Assembly (NCBI GenBank): GCA_965223755.1
Contig: CBDCXF010000001.1
Coordinates: 1,302,001-1,366,000, forward strand
Origin: CBDCXF01 sp965223755
GTDB lineage: Bacteria; Acidobacteriota; Thermoanaerobaculia; Multivoradales; JAHEKO01
DNA: 64,000 nucleotides
Reading direction: 5' to 3'
Position 1 is the stretch's first letter; every line of letters starts with the position of its first letter. Shown one piece after another: positions 51,184 to 59,821 of the stretch. The translations under genes were made by a program, and so were the position numbers. The notes beneath the pieces were generated by a model. The model made no database searches. It saw only the letters and a list, made by a program, of their open reading frames with translations, and was not told the DNA's origin.

Positions 51184-52479
51184 TTGCGTCGTTTTCCCAT
51201 CGCTGAGCTCGTACTCGCACCTCTCATCTCGGTTAGCATAGCCGCTGCCCAAAGTTCGAGTTACGTTGCGCCCGGAACGGTCAACGCTAGGCCGACGAAT
51301 CCACGCGAACAAATTGAGACAGCTATCGAAAACGCTCGCTGGAAATTTGGGCCGTTGAGAGTCGACCCGTGGATCGGTCTCGACCGTGTCGGCTACGTCT
51401 CAAATTTGGCTGGGCAATTAACCGATGGCGGAGACTCCAAGGATTACTTTGCGTCGGCGAGCGGCGGCTTGCAAGCATATCTCCCGGTCGGTAGCAATAC
51501 GTTCTTGACCTTTAACGCGCTGCCCCAATATGCGTGGTGGGCCGACCAAAAAGAGCGGAGAGGGCTTAACCAGCGCTTCGGAGCGTCGTTCCTAGGACTC
51601 TTCAACCGATTGCAGGCGGAGGTCACGTTCAACACCGACGAACGCTTGGGAATCTTTACCCGAGAGCTCCAGCAAGAATTCATCCAAACACAGGATTCGT
51701 TGGGAGCTGGGCTCAATGTCAACATCTATCGGAGCCTCGACCTGGTTGCCGGATTCCAATCCACGGACATTGAGGCCACGGATGGCTCTGATGCCATTCG
51801 TGACCAGTTCTCACCGTTGGACCGCTCTGAGACGGTTGGGCGAGCCGGTGTTCGCCTCCGCACCGGTCGCGCCACGTGGACCGTCGGGCTCCAAGAAAGC
51901 GAAAGTGAGTTCGAAGTGGAACGGGATCGATCAAATTCCGGCAGCTCATTGTTTGCTAGCTTGTCCCTGCAAGGCAGTCGAAGTTGGGCCTCTTTGGAGG
52001 CGGTCGCACTCGAGCTGGACCCCGAAGGACGAGCCGATCTCGAATCGATATCCGAAACGACCGGATCTATCGACATCGGTCTCGCTTCGAGCAACCGTCG
52101 CTGGCGTTTCAACGCCTATTTTCGCCGAGGATTCACCTACGCCCTTTCTCCCGTCCATACTCATGTCTTGGGTACCACGATCGGCGCCCGTTTTGGATAC
52201 GGTTCGGGGCGTTCTGTGTGGAGTAGCTTTTTTGAAACAGGCAGCGACGACTTTGAGGGTGGCCCGTCGCGAAAAGATGACCACACCGCCTACGGGTTTG
52301 ACTACTCGTTACCTCTGTCCGAAAAAGCAGCGTTCAGAGCGGGGTTCACCCATCGCGAAGTGGAGAGCCCGGTAGACCCCAGTAACGAGCGGAGTGGTGA
52401 TCAATTCAATGTTGGTATTGTTTTCACGCCTTTCGGCAGCCTCGGATCAGCTCCAACGATAGGCGCTTCCGGAATTTAG
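51184..52479 (+). CDS. Outer-membrane beta-barrel protein of the exopolysaccharide locus
   Basis: 431 residues. TTG 51184 begins a signal peptide (LRRFPIAELVLAPLISVSIAAAQ) and the rest is alternating beta-strand sequence (YVSNLAGQLTDGGDSK, FNAYFRRGFTYALSPV, FRAGFTHREVESP) ending in a surface-like tail. This style is shared by outer-membrane barrel proteins found in many exopolysaccharide clusters, which may be export pores or accessory. It is divergent from the O-antigen ligase; the 69-base gap should hold promoters for both. Confidence 0.68.
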   Translation: MRRFPIAELVLAPLISVSIAAAQSSSYVAPGTVNARPTNPREQIETAIENARWKFGPLRVDPWIGLDRVGYVSNLAGQLTDGGDSKDYFASASGGLQAYLPVGSNTFLTFNALPQYAWWADQKERRGLNQRFGASFLGLFNRLQAEVTFNTDERLGIFTRELQQEFIQTQDSLGAGLNVNIYRSLDLVAGFQSTDIEATDGSDAIRDQFSPLDRSETVGRAGVRLRTGRATWTVGLQESESEFEVERDRSNSGSSLFASLSLQGSRSWASLEAVALELDPEGRADLESISETTGSIDIGLASSNRRWRFNAYFRRGFTYALSPVHTHVLGTTIGARFGYGSGRSVWSSFFETGSDDFEGGPSRKDDHTAYGFDYSLPLSEKAAFRAGFTHREVESPVDPSNERSGDQFNVGIVFTPFGSLGSAPTIGASGI

Positions 52480-52496
52480 ACGTTAACCAGCCATTT

Positions 52497-52511
52497 TGGC
52501 ATATAATTTGC
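52497..52511 (+). promoter_or_regulatory. Candidate sigma-54 promoter of the Wza-type gene
   Basis: TGGCA (-24, 52497-52501) and TTGC (-12, 52508-52511) have the exact GG-N10-GC spacing required for sigma-54. A TATAAT lies inside (52502-52507) and could act as a sigma-70 -10 instead, but no -35 is well placed. The Wza-type ATG is 49 bases downstream of the -12. Confidence 0.5.
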
Positions 52512-52559
52512 GCGGCTTGTACTTAGTCGGGGAACAGGAAGTTCCTCGAGTATCCCGCT

Positions 52560-53375
52560 ATGCTGAAGAACTTTATTGTCCTGGGACTTAGTGTCTTTTG
52601 TGCAATGGCCGCGCCGGCACAAACCAGGACTTCCTACGCGGAGTATCTCCTTGGTCCGATGGACGTCGTTCATATTGACGTCCAGGGAGAAGACGAGATC
52701 GAAGGTGAATACAGGGTCACCAGTGCCGGCACCATCCACCTACCCTTCTATGGCTCTGTCCACGTTTCTGGGCTATCAGAGAGCGAAGCCGAAGAAGCGG
52801 TTTCAGAGGCCTTAGGCGAATACCTGCGCCGGCCGGTGGCGAGAGTGAGAATCAAAGAGTTCAACTCTAAACCAATCTCGGTGCTAGGCGCGGTCAAGGA
52901 ACCAGGCAAGTTAGACGTTCCGGGACCCATCAGTCTCCTCAACGCGATTATTGAGGCAGGCGGCTTCAGCGCTGACGCGGGTTCCAGCTTGACCGTCGTT
53001 CGGCGGGCACCCAACGGGTTGACCGATCGCCTCGTGGTACCGATCGCTGCGCTTGAAGAAGGGCAGTATAGGTATGACATTCCCATATTCAGCAACGACA
53101 TCATCACGGTCTCCGAATTGGAACCAATTTATGTGTTCGTCCAAGGGGCTGTGGCTCGATCAGGGCGCCAAGAGTGGCGGGCTGGAGAACCGATCACGTT
53201 GACGGCGGCGATCGCCTTCGCGGGCGGCCCTTCAGAGCGTGCGTCCAGCAAAGTGGTAATTCGGCGCAACGCTGGAGCTGGCAGTCTCGATAGGATTCGC
53301 GTGGACTACAAGGCTCGACCGGACTTTCTGCTTCACAGTGGAGACGTAGTCGAAGTTAAGGAGTCTTTCTTCTGA
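52560..53375 (+). CDS. Wza-like polysaccharide export outer membrane protein
   Basis: 271 residues with a signal sequence (MLKNFIVLGLSVFCAMAAPAQ). Residues about 30-100 carry the poly-export domain (YLLGPMDVVHIDV, GTIHLPFYGSVHVSG), and two SLBB domains follow (ISVLGAVKEPGKLDV and IYVFVQGAVARSGRQEW). It forms the outer-membrane exit of the Wzx/Wzy polysaccharide pathway with the Wzc-like kinase downstream. No lipobox Cys is visible. Its TGA overlaps the CTG of the next gene. Confidence 0.85.
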   Translation: MLKNFIVLGLSVFCAMAAPAQTRTSYAEYLLGPMDVVHIDVQGEDEIEGEYRVTSAGTIHLPFYGSVHVSGLSESEAEEAVSEALGEYLRRPVARVRIKEFNSKPISVLGAVKEPGKLDVPGPISLLNAIIEAGGFSADAGSSLTVVRRAPNGLTDRLVVPIAALEEGQYRYDIPIFSNDIITVSELEPIYVFVQGAVARSGRQEWRAGEPITLTAAIAFAGGPSERASSKVVIRRNAGAGSLDRIRVDYKARPDFLLHSGDVVEVKESFF

Positions 53376-55660
53376 GCGACGACCTCTTCGCAAACACTTC
53401 GCAGGCCGCCGAATCGAGTGGTCTTTTTGATTCGGAGCTGCTTGTCGAGGCGCTCTCGGCTATCCGGAGGCGCTGGCTTTGGATTGCAGCCCTTGCGCTC
53501 GTAGGGCTCGGGTATGGAGTGGTCCAATATCTGATCACTCCGAGGCTCTACCAAGCAACGACCAAGATCCACATTCAACGCCGAACTTTGGCACATCTTG
53601 CCAACCCGCAGATGGCTTGGTTTGAGGGACTTTGGAATACAGAGTACTACCCAACTCAGTACAAGCTCATCGCGTCCAACGGCGTCGCCCGACGCGTAGT
53701 GCGTTCCCTACGTCTGTGGGAGGACCCTCGTTTCGGAGGCGGCTGGCAGCCCACTCAAGGCGACGTAGCCCCGACGCCCGAAGAGGATGAGGCGGCGATC
53801 TCCAACTTGTCGCGTAGATTGAGAGTCACTGTCTCTCCGGAGGGAGGCACCGAACTCGTCAACATTAATTTCGTGCACGCCGACCCGGAATTCGCCGCCA
53901 AGATAGTTAACGAGTGGGCGGCTCAGTACATCGCCCTAGGTATCGAGCAACGCAGCACACAGGCCGGCGCTGCTGCCAGTTTTTTTTCTGGCCAGATTGA
54001 AGACATACGAAACCGAATTGCGGCAAAGAACCGTGAATTGAATGCTGTGACAAGGCAGTCGCAGAGCCTGAGTCTTGACGCGGAGGAAGATCTAGCCGAC
54101 AAACGCTTGAGGGATTTGGAATCCGATCGTAATGCCGCCGTCACCCAGAGAGTGGCTTTGGAGGCCGCATACCAACAGTTGCAGAGCCAGTCTGCCGAGA
54201 CGATTGCGCGGACTTCGGCTTCGTCCGAATTGACGCTATTCGAGGCCGAGGTGCGTGAGGCTGAAAGAACTGTCGCGACTTTGCGCGAGAAATATCGCGA
54301 GGGGTACCCAGACTTGGTAGATGCCGAGCGCGTCCTTACTGAAGCTAAGAGCGCCTACACCGGCGCAGTCAACAGGGCTGCAAGGGCAGCGCGGCAGAAG
54401 GCCCGTTCGGAATATCAAGCCGCCCTGTCTCGCGAAGACAACCTGGCGGAAGAGATTGCACAGGTGCGCGCCAGTGCAACACTGGATAGTAATCAAGCCA
54501 GCGAAGCCGGAAATCTGCGTCGAGAACTTCAGGGCCTCAACCAGCAGCTCTTGAGTCTGCAGCAGCAGCAAGCCGCGAGCGCTGCAACTTCCGACCTCAG
54601 CGAAGCCAAGGACACAAATGTCCACGTTATCGAGCGCGCCACGATCCCAGGGGCTCCGTTTCAGCCCAACCTACAACGTAGCGCATTCTCGGGAACAGCT
54701 CTTGGCGTCCTATTTGGAATCGTGCTCGTTCTCGGCGTTCATTACTTGGACAACACCATCAAAACACCAGAGCAAGCCGAGCGTGTTCTCGGGCTGCCGA
54801 CGCTGGGCATTATTCCCGACGCCAACGCCAAGGGACGTCGCTACGGCTATCGCTACGGTAAGTACGGCTACCGATACAACTACAATGCCCAAAGCTATGG
54901 CGACTACGCCGGCGAGAACACTCTCACAGCAGTCGAGCTGACAGACGACGAAGAACGTAAAATCGAGTTGATGCCGCTTGACCGGCCACATTCAGTACTT
55001 TCTGAAGCTTATCGGTCGTTTCGCGCCGCTCTTTTGATGTCGTCTGCTGAAAAGATTGAAGCGATCTCAATCACCTCCGCCGATGCCGGTGAAGGCAAGA
55101 CCTCAACCGTCACCAATCTCGCCGTTGTCATGGCACAGTTGGGCAAGTCGGTGCTAGTCATCGATGCTGACCTGCGACGGCCACGCTTGCACAAGGTCTT
55201 CGAGATCAGCAACCGAATCGGCACCGTCACGGCTTTAACCGGCGGTGCATCGCTGGCTCAAGCGACGCAGGTAACCCAGGTCCCGAATCTCACGGTCATG
55301 ACGTCGGGGCCGATTCCTCCCAATCCGAGCGAGCTACTTTCATCGGCGAAGATGGACAGCCTGATCGACGAAGCGCGGCGGCTATTCGACTTCGTCATCA
55401 TTGACGCACCGCCCGTTTTGGCCGTCGCCGATCCAATGATTGTTGCGCGCCATGTCGACGGACTGGTGCTGACCGTCGCTTCTGGTCGTTTGCGACGAGA
55501 TCATGCACGAGCCGCAAGGTCACGGTTGCAGTTGGCGGGAATCAAAGTTCTGGGACTTGTTCTCAACAGGTTCAGTCCAGACGGCTCGGGGTCTCGCTAC
55601 CGTCGCTATCGGTATCATTATGATTCCCGCGACCAAACTCGCGATTCTTCGGCCGCTTAA
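53372..55660 (+). CDS. Wzc-like chain-length regulator and BY-type tyrosine kinase, CTG start
   Basis: Inner-membrane co-polymerase/tyrosine kinase controlling export with the Wza partner. From CTG 53372 the product is 762 residues: Wzz-type N-terminus with TM1 (WLWIAALALVGLGYGVVQYL, about residues 37-56), a long coiled-coil periplasmic part, TM2 (about 439-459), a Tyr/Gly/Arg-rich linker (488-513), and the kinase domain with Walker A SADAGEGKTS (569-578), Walker A' VLVIDADLRRPRLHK and FVIIDAPPVL. The C-terminus has a Tyr cluster (Y743, Y746, Y748, Y750). No ATG, GTG or TTG lies in frame before the GTG at 53519, which is inside TM1; a Shine-Dalgarno AAGGAG (53358-53363) stands eight bases before CTG 53372, and CTG overlaps the Wza stop. 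Confidence 0.87.
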   Translation: MSDDLFANTSQAAESSGLFDSELLVEALSAIRRRWLWIAALALVGLGYGVVQYLITPRLYQATTKIHIQRRTLAHLANPQMAWFEGLWNTEYYPTQYKLIASNGVARRVVRSLRLWEDPRFGGGWQPTQGDVAPTPEEDEAAISNLSRRLRVTVSPEGGTELVNINFVHADPEFAAKIVNEWAAQYIALGIEQRSTQAGAAASFFSGQIEDIRNRIAAKNRELNAVTRQSQSLSLDAEEDLADKRLRDLESDRNAAVTQRVALEAAYQQLQSQSAETIARTSASSELTLFEAEVREAERTVATLREKYREGYPDLVDAERVLTEAKSAYTGAVNRAARAARQKARSEYQAALSREDNLAEEIAQVRASATLDSNQASEAGNLRRELQGLNQQLLSLQQQQAASAATSDLSEAKDTNVHVIERATIPGAPFQPNLQRSAFSGTALGVLFGIVLVLGVHYLDNTIKTPEQAERVLGLPTLGIIPDANAKGRRYGYRYGKYGYRYNYNAQSYGDYAGENTLTAVELTDDEERKIELMPLDRPHSVLSEAYRSFRAALLMSSAEKIEAISITSADAGEGKTSTVTNLAVVMAQLGKSVLVIDADLRRPRLHKVFEISNRIGTVTALTGGASLAQATQVTQVPNLTVMTSGPIPPNPSELLSSAKMDSLIDEARRLFDFVIIDAPPVLAVADPMIVARHVDGLVLTVASGRLRRDHARAARSRLQLAGIKVLGLVLNRFSPDGSGSRYRRYRYHYDSRDQTRDSSAA

Positions 55661-56373
55661 TGATCGACATTCATGCGCATTTGCTTCCGGGCGTCGATGA
55701 CGGCCCGCAGACGATGGACGACACTGTAGAGATGTGTCGTTTGGCCGAAAAGGACGGCTGTACACACATATTTGCGACCCCGCATCAATATCGTGAATGG
55801 CCGATGTTGGACCAACAAGCGATTCGTACCCGATCGGCTGCGGTGGCGAAAGCGTATCCCCGCTTGACAATTCTTCCAGGCGCGGAGATACACGTAACGG
55901 ACGAAGCCATTGACGATTTAATGTCCGAGGCCGGAATTACGGCCGCCGCCCTCGGGGAATCGCATCACGTACTTCTGGAGTTTGGAGCACAACACACCTC
56001 CGCCTCGGCCGAGGAAATCATCCACGAATTGCGAATCGCCGACTGGACACCGATCGTCGCTCATCCTGAGTTCGTTCCCTTTCTGGTTGAGGAGCCTGAA
56101 CTTGTTGGAAGCTGGTATCAGCAAGGCGTTAAATTTCAGGTCACAGCGATGAGCCTTACGGGAGAATTTGGAGTTCGGCCCCGCAGGTTTACTTCGTTCC
56201 TTCTCGACAATGATTGGGTTCACTTCGTGGCATCGGACATGCATTCACCAACCTGGAGGCCCCCTGGCCTTTCCGAGGCGCGAGAAGCACTTCAGAGTGG
56301 CTGGGGAAATGATCGTGCCGAAGCCCTGACGCGCCGCAACGCGCTGTGTATATTGACCGAGTTCGCTTCATGA
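55660..56373 (+). CDS. CpsB/CapC-type tyrosine-protein phosphatase (PHP fold)
   Basis: 237-residue metal-dependent phosphatase, expected to dephosphorylate the Wzc-like kinase. PHP-fold metal motifs: DIHAHLLPGVDDG, FATPHQYREW, AHPEFVPF and ASDMHSPTWR. ATG 55660 overlaps the Wzc stop (TAATG), giving tight coupling. Confidence 0.9.
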   Translation: MIDIHAHLLPGVDDGPQTMDDTVEMCRLAEKDGCTHIFATPHQYREWPMLDQQAIRTRSAAVAKAYPRLTILPGAEIHVTDEAIDDLMSEAGITAAALGESHHVLLEFGAQHTSASAEEIIHELRIADWTPIVAHPEFVPFLVEEPELVGSWYQQGVKFQVTAMSLTGEFGVRPRRFTSFLLDNDWVHFVASDMHSPTWRPPGLSEAREALQSGWGNDRAEALTRRNALCILTEFAS

Positions 56374-57395
56374 CGGTAACCAGAAAGACTCGAGCCCTGG
56401 GGTTCAGCTTGGGCGTTATTCTGGTGGTTGGCTCGCCGGTGACCGCGCAGGATCTCTATGCCGACCTGTTGGAAAGCGGTAACTCAGCACTGGATCGGGG
56501 CGACATCGAGATCGCGATTGCTGACTTGACAGTGGCCTGTTTCGGACTCCTCGCCAGCCCGCCCCAGTTGACAGACTGCCGCTTGGCTCTCGCAAGCGCG
56601 CATGATCGAGTTGGCGATGAGTCGGGCTTTCGCGAGCAGTATCGAAATCTTCTGGATTTAGAACGGCGCTTTGGAGCGGTCAGCGCTCTCGCCGAAACCA
56701 ATCCCCTGAAACGCGTTTTTTTGGACGCGGCTTCTCGCTGGCTGACGCCAAGGGAACTCGAGCAACTGGCCACCCGGTCGCCGCGTCCTGAAACCAAGCT
56801 ACCAGCGAGGGGATTACCACAAGACACCCCGGCGGAAGTTTCGCCGTCCGCAAGCATCGATCCTGAGCACCGCCCGAGCGACATGGTTCAGAACAGCCCG
56901 ACCGCAGATGTCGGCGCGGCGCCAAAAGTCGCGAAATCGGAAGCTGTAGACCCTATCGCGGAACAGGGCAGTAGGCCTGACCCCTTCGAAAGCGGCGAGG
57001 CAACACCCTACAAGATCCGCCGACGCAACCTCCATCGCCGGATCGCCGAAGATCCAGGCGACGCCGCGGCCCTGCGAGACTTGATGCTGCTAGAAACAGC
57101 GGCTGGAGCTGATGGTGACGCGGCAACTGCTGCGATTCGACTGCTCGCTCTTCCGCGGCAAGAACAAAGCACCTACTGCTCTGCACTCGACGTTCTGATT
57201 GTCGCGGAAGAATGCCGCGAAGTCGCTCGCTCGTGGCAAACGTGTACTCAAGCGCCGAATTTGGCCCGTGCGACGCGAACATTGACCTGTCTAGCTAAAG
57301 TCAACAAAAACGCCGCCAGATCCTATGCTGCTCGACTCCCCGTAGGTCTGCGCTCGAGCCAGGAAATCAACCAAGTCGAAAGTACCATCCAGTGA
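56370..57395 (+). CDS. Exported protein of unknown function in the exopolysaccharide operon
   Basis: 341 residues. ATG 56370 shares four bases with the CpsB stop (ATGA). Signal peptide (LGFSLGVILVVGSPVTAQ) then a helical, TPR-like region (YADLLESGNSALDRGDIEIAIADLTVACFG), a Pro/Ser/Glu-rich linker (about 150-205) and a second helical region with four Cys (YCSALDV, EECREV, QTCTQ, LTCLAK). No family recognised. An upstream start at 56346 would add eight residues. Confidence 0.58.
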   Translation: MTVTRKTRALGFSLGVILVVGSPVTAQDLYADLLESGNSALDRGDIEIAIADLTVACFGLLASPPQLTDCRLALASAHDRVGDESGFREQYRNLLDLERRFGAVSALAETNPLKRVFLDAASRWLTPRELEQLATRSPRPETKLPARGLPQDTPAEVSPSASIDPEHRPSDMVQNSPTADVGAAPKVAKSEAVDPIAEQGSRPDPFESGEATPYKIRRRNLHRRIAEDPGDAAALRDLMLLETAAGADGDAATAAIRLLALPRQEQSTYCSALDVLIVAEECREVARSWQTCTQAPNLARATRTLTCLAKVNKNAARSYAARLPVGLRSSQEINQVESTIQ

Positions 57396-57425
57396 GGCGA
57401 AAAAGAAATAGGAAGACAAAGCGCA

Positions 57426-57455
57426 TTGACGGCGATCACACCTGCGAAGTATTGT
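57426..57455 (+). promoter_or_regulatory. Candidate sigma-70 promoter upstream of the acidic exported protein gene
   Basis: -35-like TTGACG (57426-57431) and -10-like TATTGT (57450-57455) at 18-base spacing. Transcription would begin near 57462, at the base of a hairpin. Confidence 0.35.
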
Positions 57456-57460
57456 TAGGC

Positions 57461-57491
57461 GGATTGGGGGGTGGTGCCCACCAACCCATCC
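57461..57491 (+). terminator. Hairpin with T-rich trailer
   Basis: GGTGG/CCACC around TGC, extended by GGAT-GGG/CCC-ATCC with small bulges, followed by a T-rich run (57495-57532). It can be the terminator of the preceding operon or a leader structure of the next gene. Confidence 0.5.
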
Positions 57492-57545
57492 CGTGTTTCT
57501 TTTAATTTTTTGTTTTGTTTTTTTGAGTTTTCCTCGGGGGCTGCG

Positions 57546-58475
57546 ATGAAAGATCATTGGCTTTTTAGATATCTGTTTCGAATAGTTACGACATCTGTGG
57601 TTGTTATTGTTTTCGCCCAACCGGCGGTGGCACAAACGATCACTGTGACGCCTGCGGCTTGCGTACCGCTTGAGCCGTTTCATGATGACAACAACCACGC
57701 GGTGGTTTCCGCCACCGTGTCTGAGATCACGAGCGACGCGCAAGTTCGCCTGTACTTCCGGCGCATGCATCACGTTGTCGAAGATTTCTATTACACAGTT
57801 ATGCAACCCGATGGTCGGGGAAACTACTGGGGTGTTCTGCCAGATCCTGAGGACCGCGAACCGGAGCGTTTCGAGTACGACCGCGATGACGAGGAGGATT
57901 TGACCGATACCTCACGTGATGATACGGAGTGGGCTGACTGGTGGAAGGCTAAAGAAGCATCGCTCGATCGCAACCCAAACGGCAACCTCGACGACGATTG
58001 GATCCGTGAGGCGGCTTCAATTGGAGCGGCGGAAGAGCGCACGTGGATGAACGAGATGACCCGGGACGCGCTTCAAGACTGGCTTGAAGATCTTGAAAAC
58101 AATCCCACGGAATACTTTGTGGCGACTTATGACTCGCTCGGCAACCGAACGGCTCGCTCAGACATGTACGTCTCTATCGTCGAACCCGATGAGGACGAAT
58201 GCCATATCTACTCCACTCCACAGCAACTCGGCGAACAGGCCAACATGACGGTGGGTGAAACCGCTGAGTGGCAACACGGGAAGCCATTGTTTCAATGGGA
58301 GTGCACCGGCCTGGTTTCAAGATTCGACGTCGAGGCGATTAAGCGCGGTGATGAATCATGCCGCGCTTGTGTCGTCGCGATTCTTCCGGGTTGGGTGCCC
58401 GTCGCGGGAGTCGCCGCGGCAGCGGTCGCGGGTGAAGTCGTGGAAGATCCGGTGGTCTCGCCCTCCGAACCGTAG
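57546..58475 (+). CDS. Exported acidic protein of unknown function
   Basis: 309 residues from ATG 57546, with a signal sequence (LFRIVTTSVVVIVFAQPAVAQ). The body is strongly acidic (DPEDREPERFEYDRDDEEDLTD, quoted in short) and Trp-rich, and lies around residues 90-200. Near the C-terminus a hydrophobic stretch (ILPGWVPVAGVAAAAVAGEVV) is followed by EDPVVSPSEP. Not recognised. It is between the exopolysaccharide operon and the sugar genes and may have its own promoter. Confidence 0.6.
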   Translation: MKDHWLFRYLFRIVTTSVVVIVFAQPAVAQTITVTPAACVPLEPFHDDNNHAVVSATVSEITSDAQVRLYFRRMHHVVEDFYYTVMQPDGRGNYWGVLPDPEDREPERFEYDRDDEEDLTDTSRDDTEWADWWKAKEASLDRNPNGNLDDDWIREAASIGAAEERTWMNEMTRDALQDWLEDLENNPTEYFVATYDSLGNRTARSDMYVSIVEPDEDECHIYSTPQQLGEQANMTVGETAEWQHGKPLFQWECTGLVSRFDVEAIKRGDESCRACVVAILPGWVPVAGVAAAAVAGEVVEDPVVSPSEP

Positions 58476-58504
58476 GAATATTTGCCCGGGTGGCCGGGTC
58501 TCGA

Positions 58505-59821
58505 ATGAACCCGGACTCACTCATCGCGAAGATCGAGTCTCGTTCGGCAACCGTCGCGGTTGTTGGGCTGGGTTATGTCGGTCTACCTTTGGCCCTGACC
58601 TTTGCCGAAAAGGGACTCACGGTCATCGGATTCGACGTCGACGAGCGCAAGGTTGCGGATCTTGCGTCCGGAACCAGCTACGTTGGCCACATCTCCGAAG
58701 CAAGGATCCAATCTGCTTTCAACGCAGGACTTCTCTCCGCGACTAATGATGCGGCACGCTTGCAAGAAGCGGATGCTATTCTGATTACGGTCCCGACTCC
58801 GCTCGACTCGTCCGGAAACCCTGATCTTCGGTTCGTTGAGGCAACCGCCGAGACCATCTCCACCACCCTCAAAAAAGGCCAGCTCGTGGTGCTCGAGTCC
58901 ACCACCTATCCAGGTACCACCGAAGAAGTGCTCCGGCCGATTCTCGAGCGCTCCGGCCTCGAAGCCGGCAAAGATTTCTGGATCGCCTACTCACCGGAGC
59001 GTGAGGATCCCGGCAATCCCACCTTCTCCACTTCCACTATTCCCAAGGTGATCGGTGCACATGGCGAAGACGCGACGCGCCTCACGAGTGCCCTCTACTC
59101 GATCATCGTCCCGCAGGTGGTCACAGTATCGAGTCCACGCGCAGCCGAAGCCACAAAACTGACTGAGAACATTTTTCGCGCGGTCAACATTGCACTCGTC
59201 AACGAGCTCAAACTCGCCTACGAAAAGCTCGACGTCGACATCTGGGAGGTGCTAGACGCTGCTGAAACAAAGCCTTTTGGTTTCATGCGCTTTAACCCCG
59301 GCCCCGGTTGGGGTGGTCATTGCATCCCCATTGATCCGTTCTATCTGTCGTGGGCCGCTCAGCGCGCCGGTGCAGAGACCGAGTTCATTCGCTTAGCGGG
59401 GGAGATCAACAGGCGTATGGCCGATCACGTGGTGGAACGATTGAAGTCGGAGCTTGCGATACGAGACCAATCGATCCGAGGTGCCAAGATCTTGGTCCTG
59501 GGGATCGCTTACAAGCCCGATGTGGATGACCCTCGCGAGAGTCCCGCATTCCCGATCATGAAACAACTGCTCGAAGCTGGCGCTCAGCTTAGTTACCACG
59601 ATCCGTTTGTTCCCGTGCTTCCACAGATGCGAAGCTGGCCGACACTCCCACCTCTACTTTCCCAAGACCTTGAGGCTGACCTACTCAGGGAAGTGGATGC
59701 TGTCCTATTGCTCACTGGCCACTCGGACGTAGACTACGAACTTGTGCAGCGTTTTGCTTCACTGATCGTTGATACGCGTGGCAAATTTTCCGGTGACTCT
59801 CCTTCGGTAGTCCGTGCGTAA
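58505..59821 (+). CDS. UDP-N-acetylhexosamine/UDP-glucose-type nucleotide-sugar dehydrogenase
   Basis: 438 residues; oxidises the C6 of a nucleotide sugar to a uronate with 2 NAD. N-terminal Rossmann GLGYVGLPLALTF, catalytic Cys C273 in GGHCIPIDPFYLSW, Lys in GIAYKPDVDDPRESP region. The overall style (TPLDSSGNPDLRFVEA, YSPEREDPGN) is that of WbpA/WecC/TviB-type enzymes acting on UDP-N-acetylhexosamines rather than UgdA. ATG 58505 is preferred to GTG 58490. Its stop overlaps the NeuB-like start. Confidence 0.88.
   Translation: MNPDSLIAKIESRSATVAVVGLGYVGLPLALTFAEKGLTVIGFDVDERKVADLASGTSYVGHISEARIQSAFNAGLLSATNDAARLQEADAILITVPTPLDSSGNPDLRFVEATAETISTTLKKGQLVVLESTTYPGTTEEVLRPILERSGLEAGKDFWIAYSPEREDPGNPTFSTSTIPKVIGAHGEDATRLTSALYSIIVPQVVTVSSPRAAEATKLTENIFRAVNIALVNELKLAYEKLDVDIWEVLDAAETKPFGFMRFNPGPGWGGHCIPIDPFYLSWAAQRAGAETEFIRLAGEINRRMADHVVERLKSELAIRDQSIRGAKILVLGIAYKPDVDDPRESPAFPIMKQLLEAGAQLSYHDPFVPVLPQMRSWPTLPPLLSQDLEADLLREVDAVLLLTGHSDVDYELVQRFASLIVDTRGKFSGDSPSVVRA

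Noticed and set aside
52502..52507. TATAAT as a simple sigma-70 promoter for the Wza-type gene
   Set aside because: No -35 element at 16-19 bases was found, whereas the overlapping sigma-54 elements have exact spacing; kept only as an alternative.
57546..58475. C-terminal hydrophobic segment as a possible PEP-CTERM/exosortase sorting signal
   Set aside because: There is no Pro-Glu-Pro-type motif before the segment and the end is acidic rather than basic; no exosortase gene was seen.
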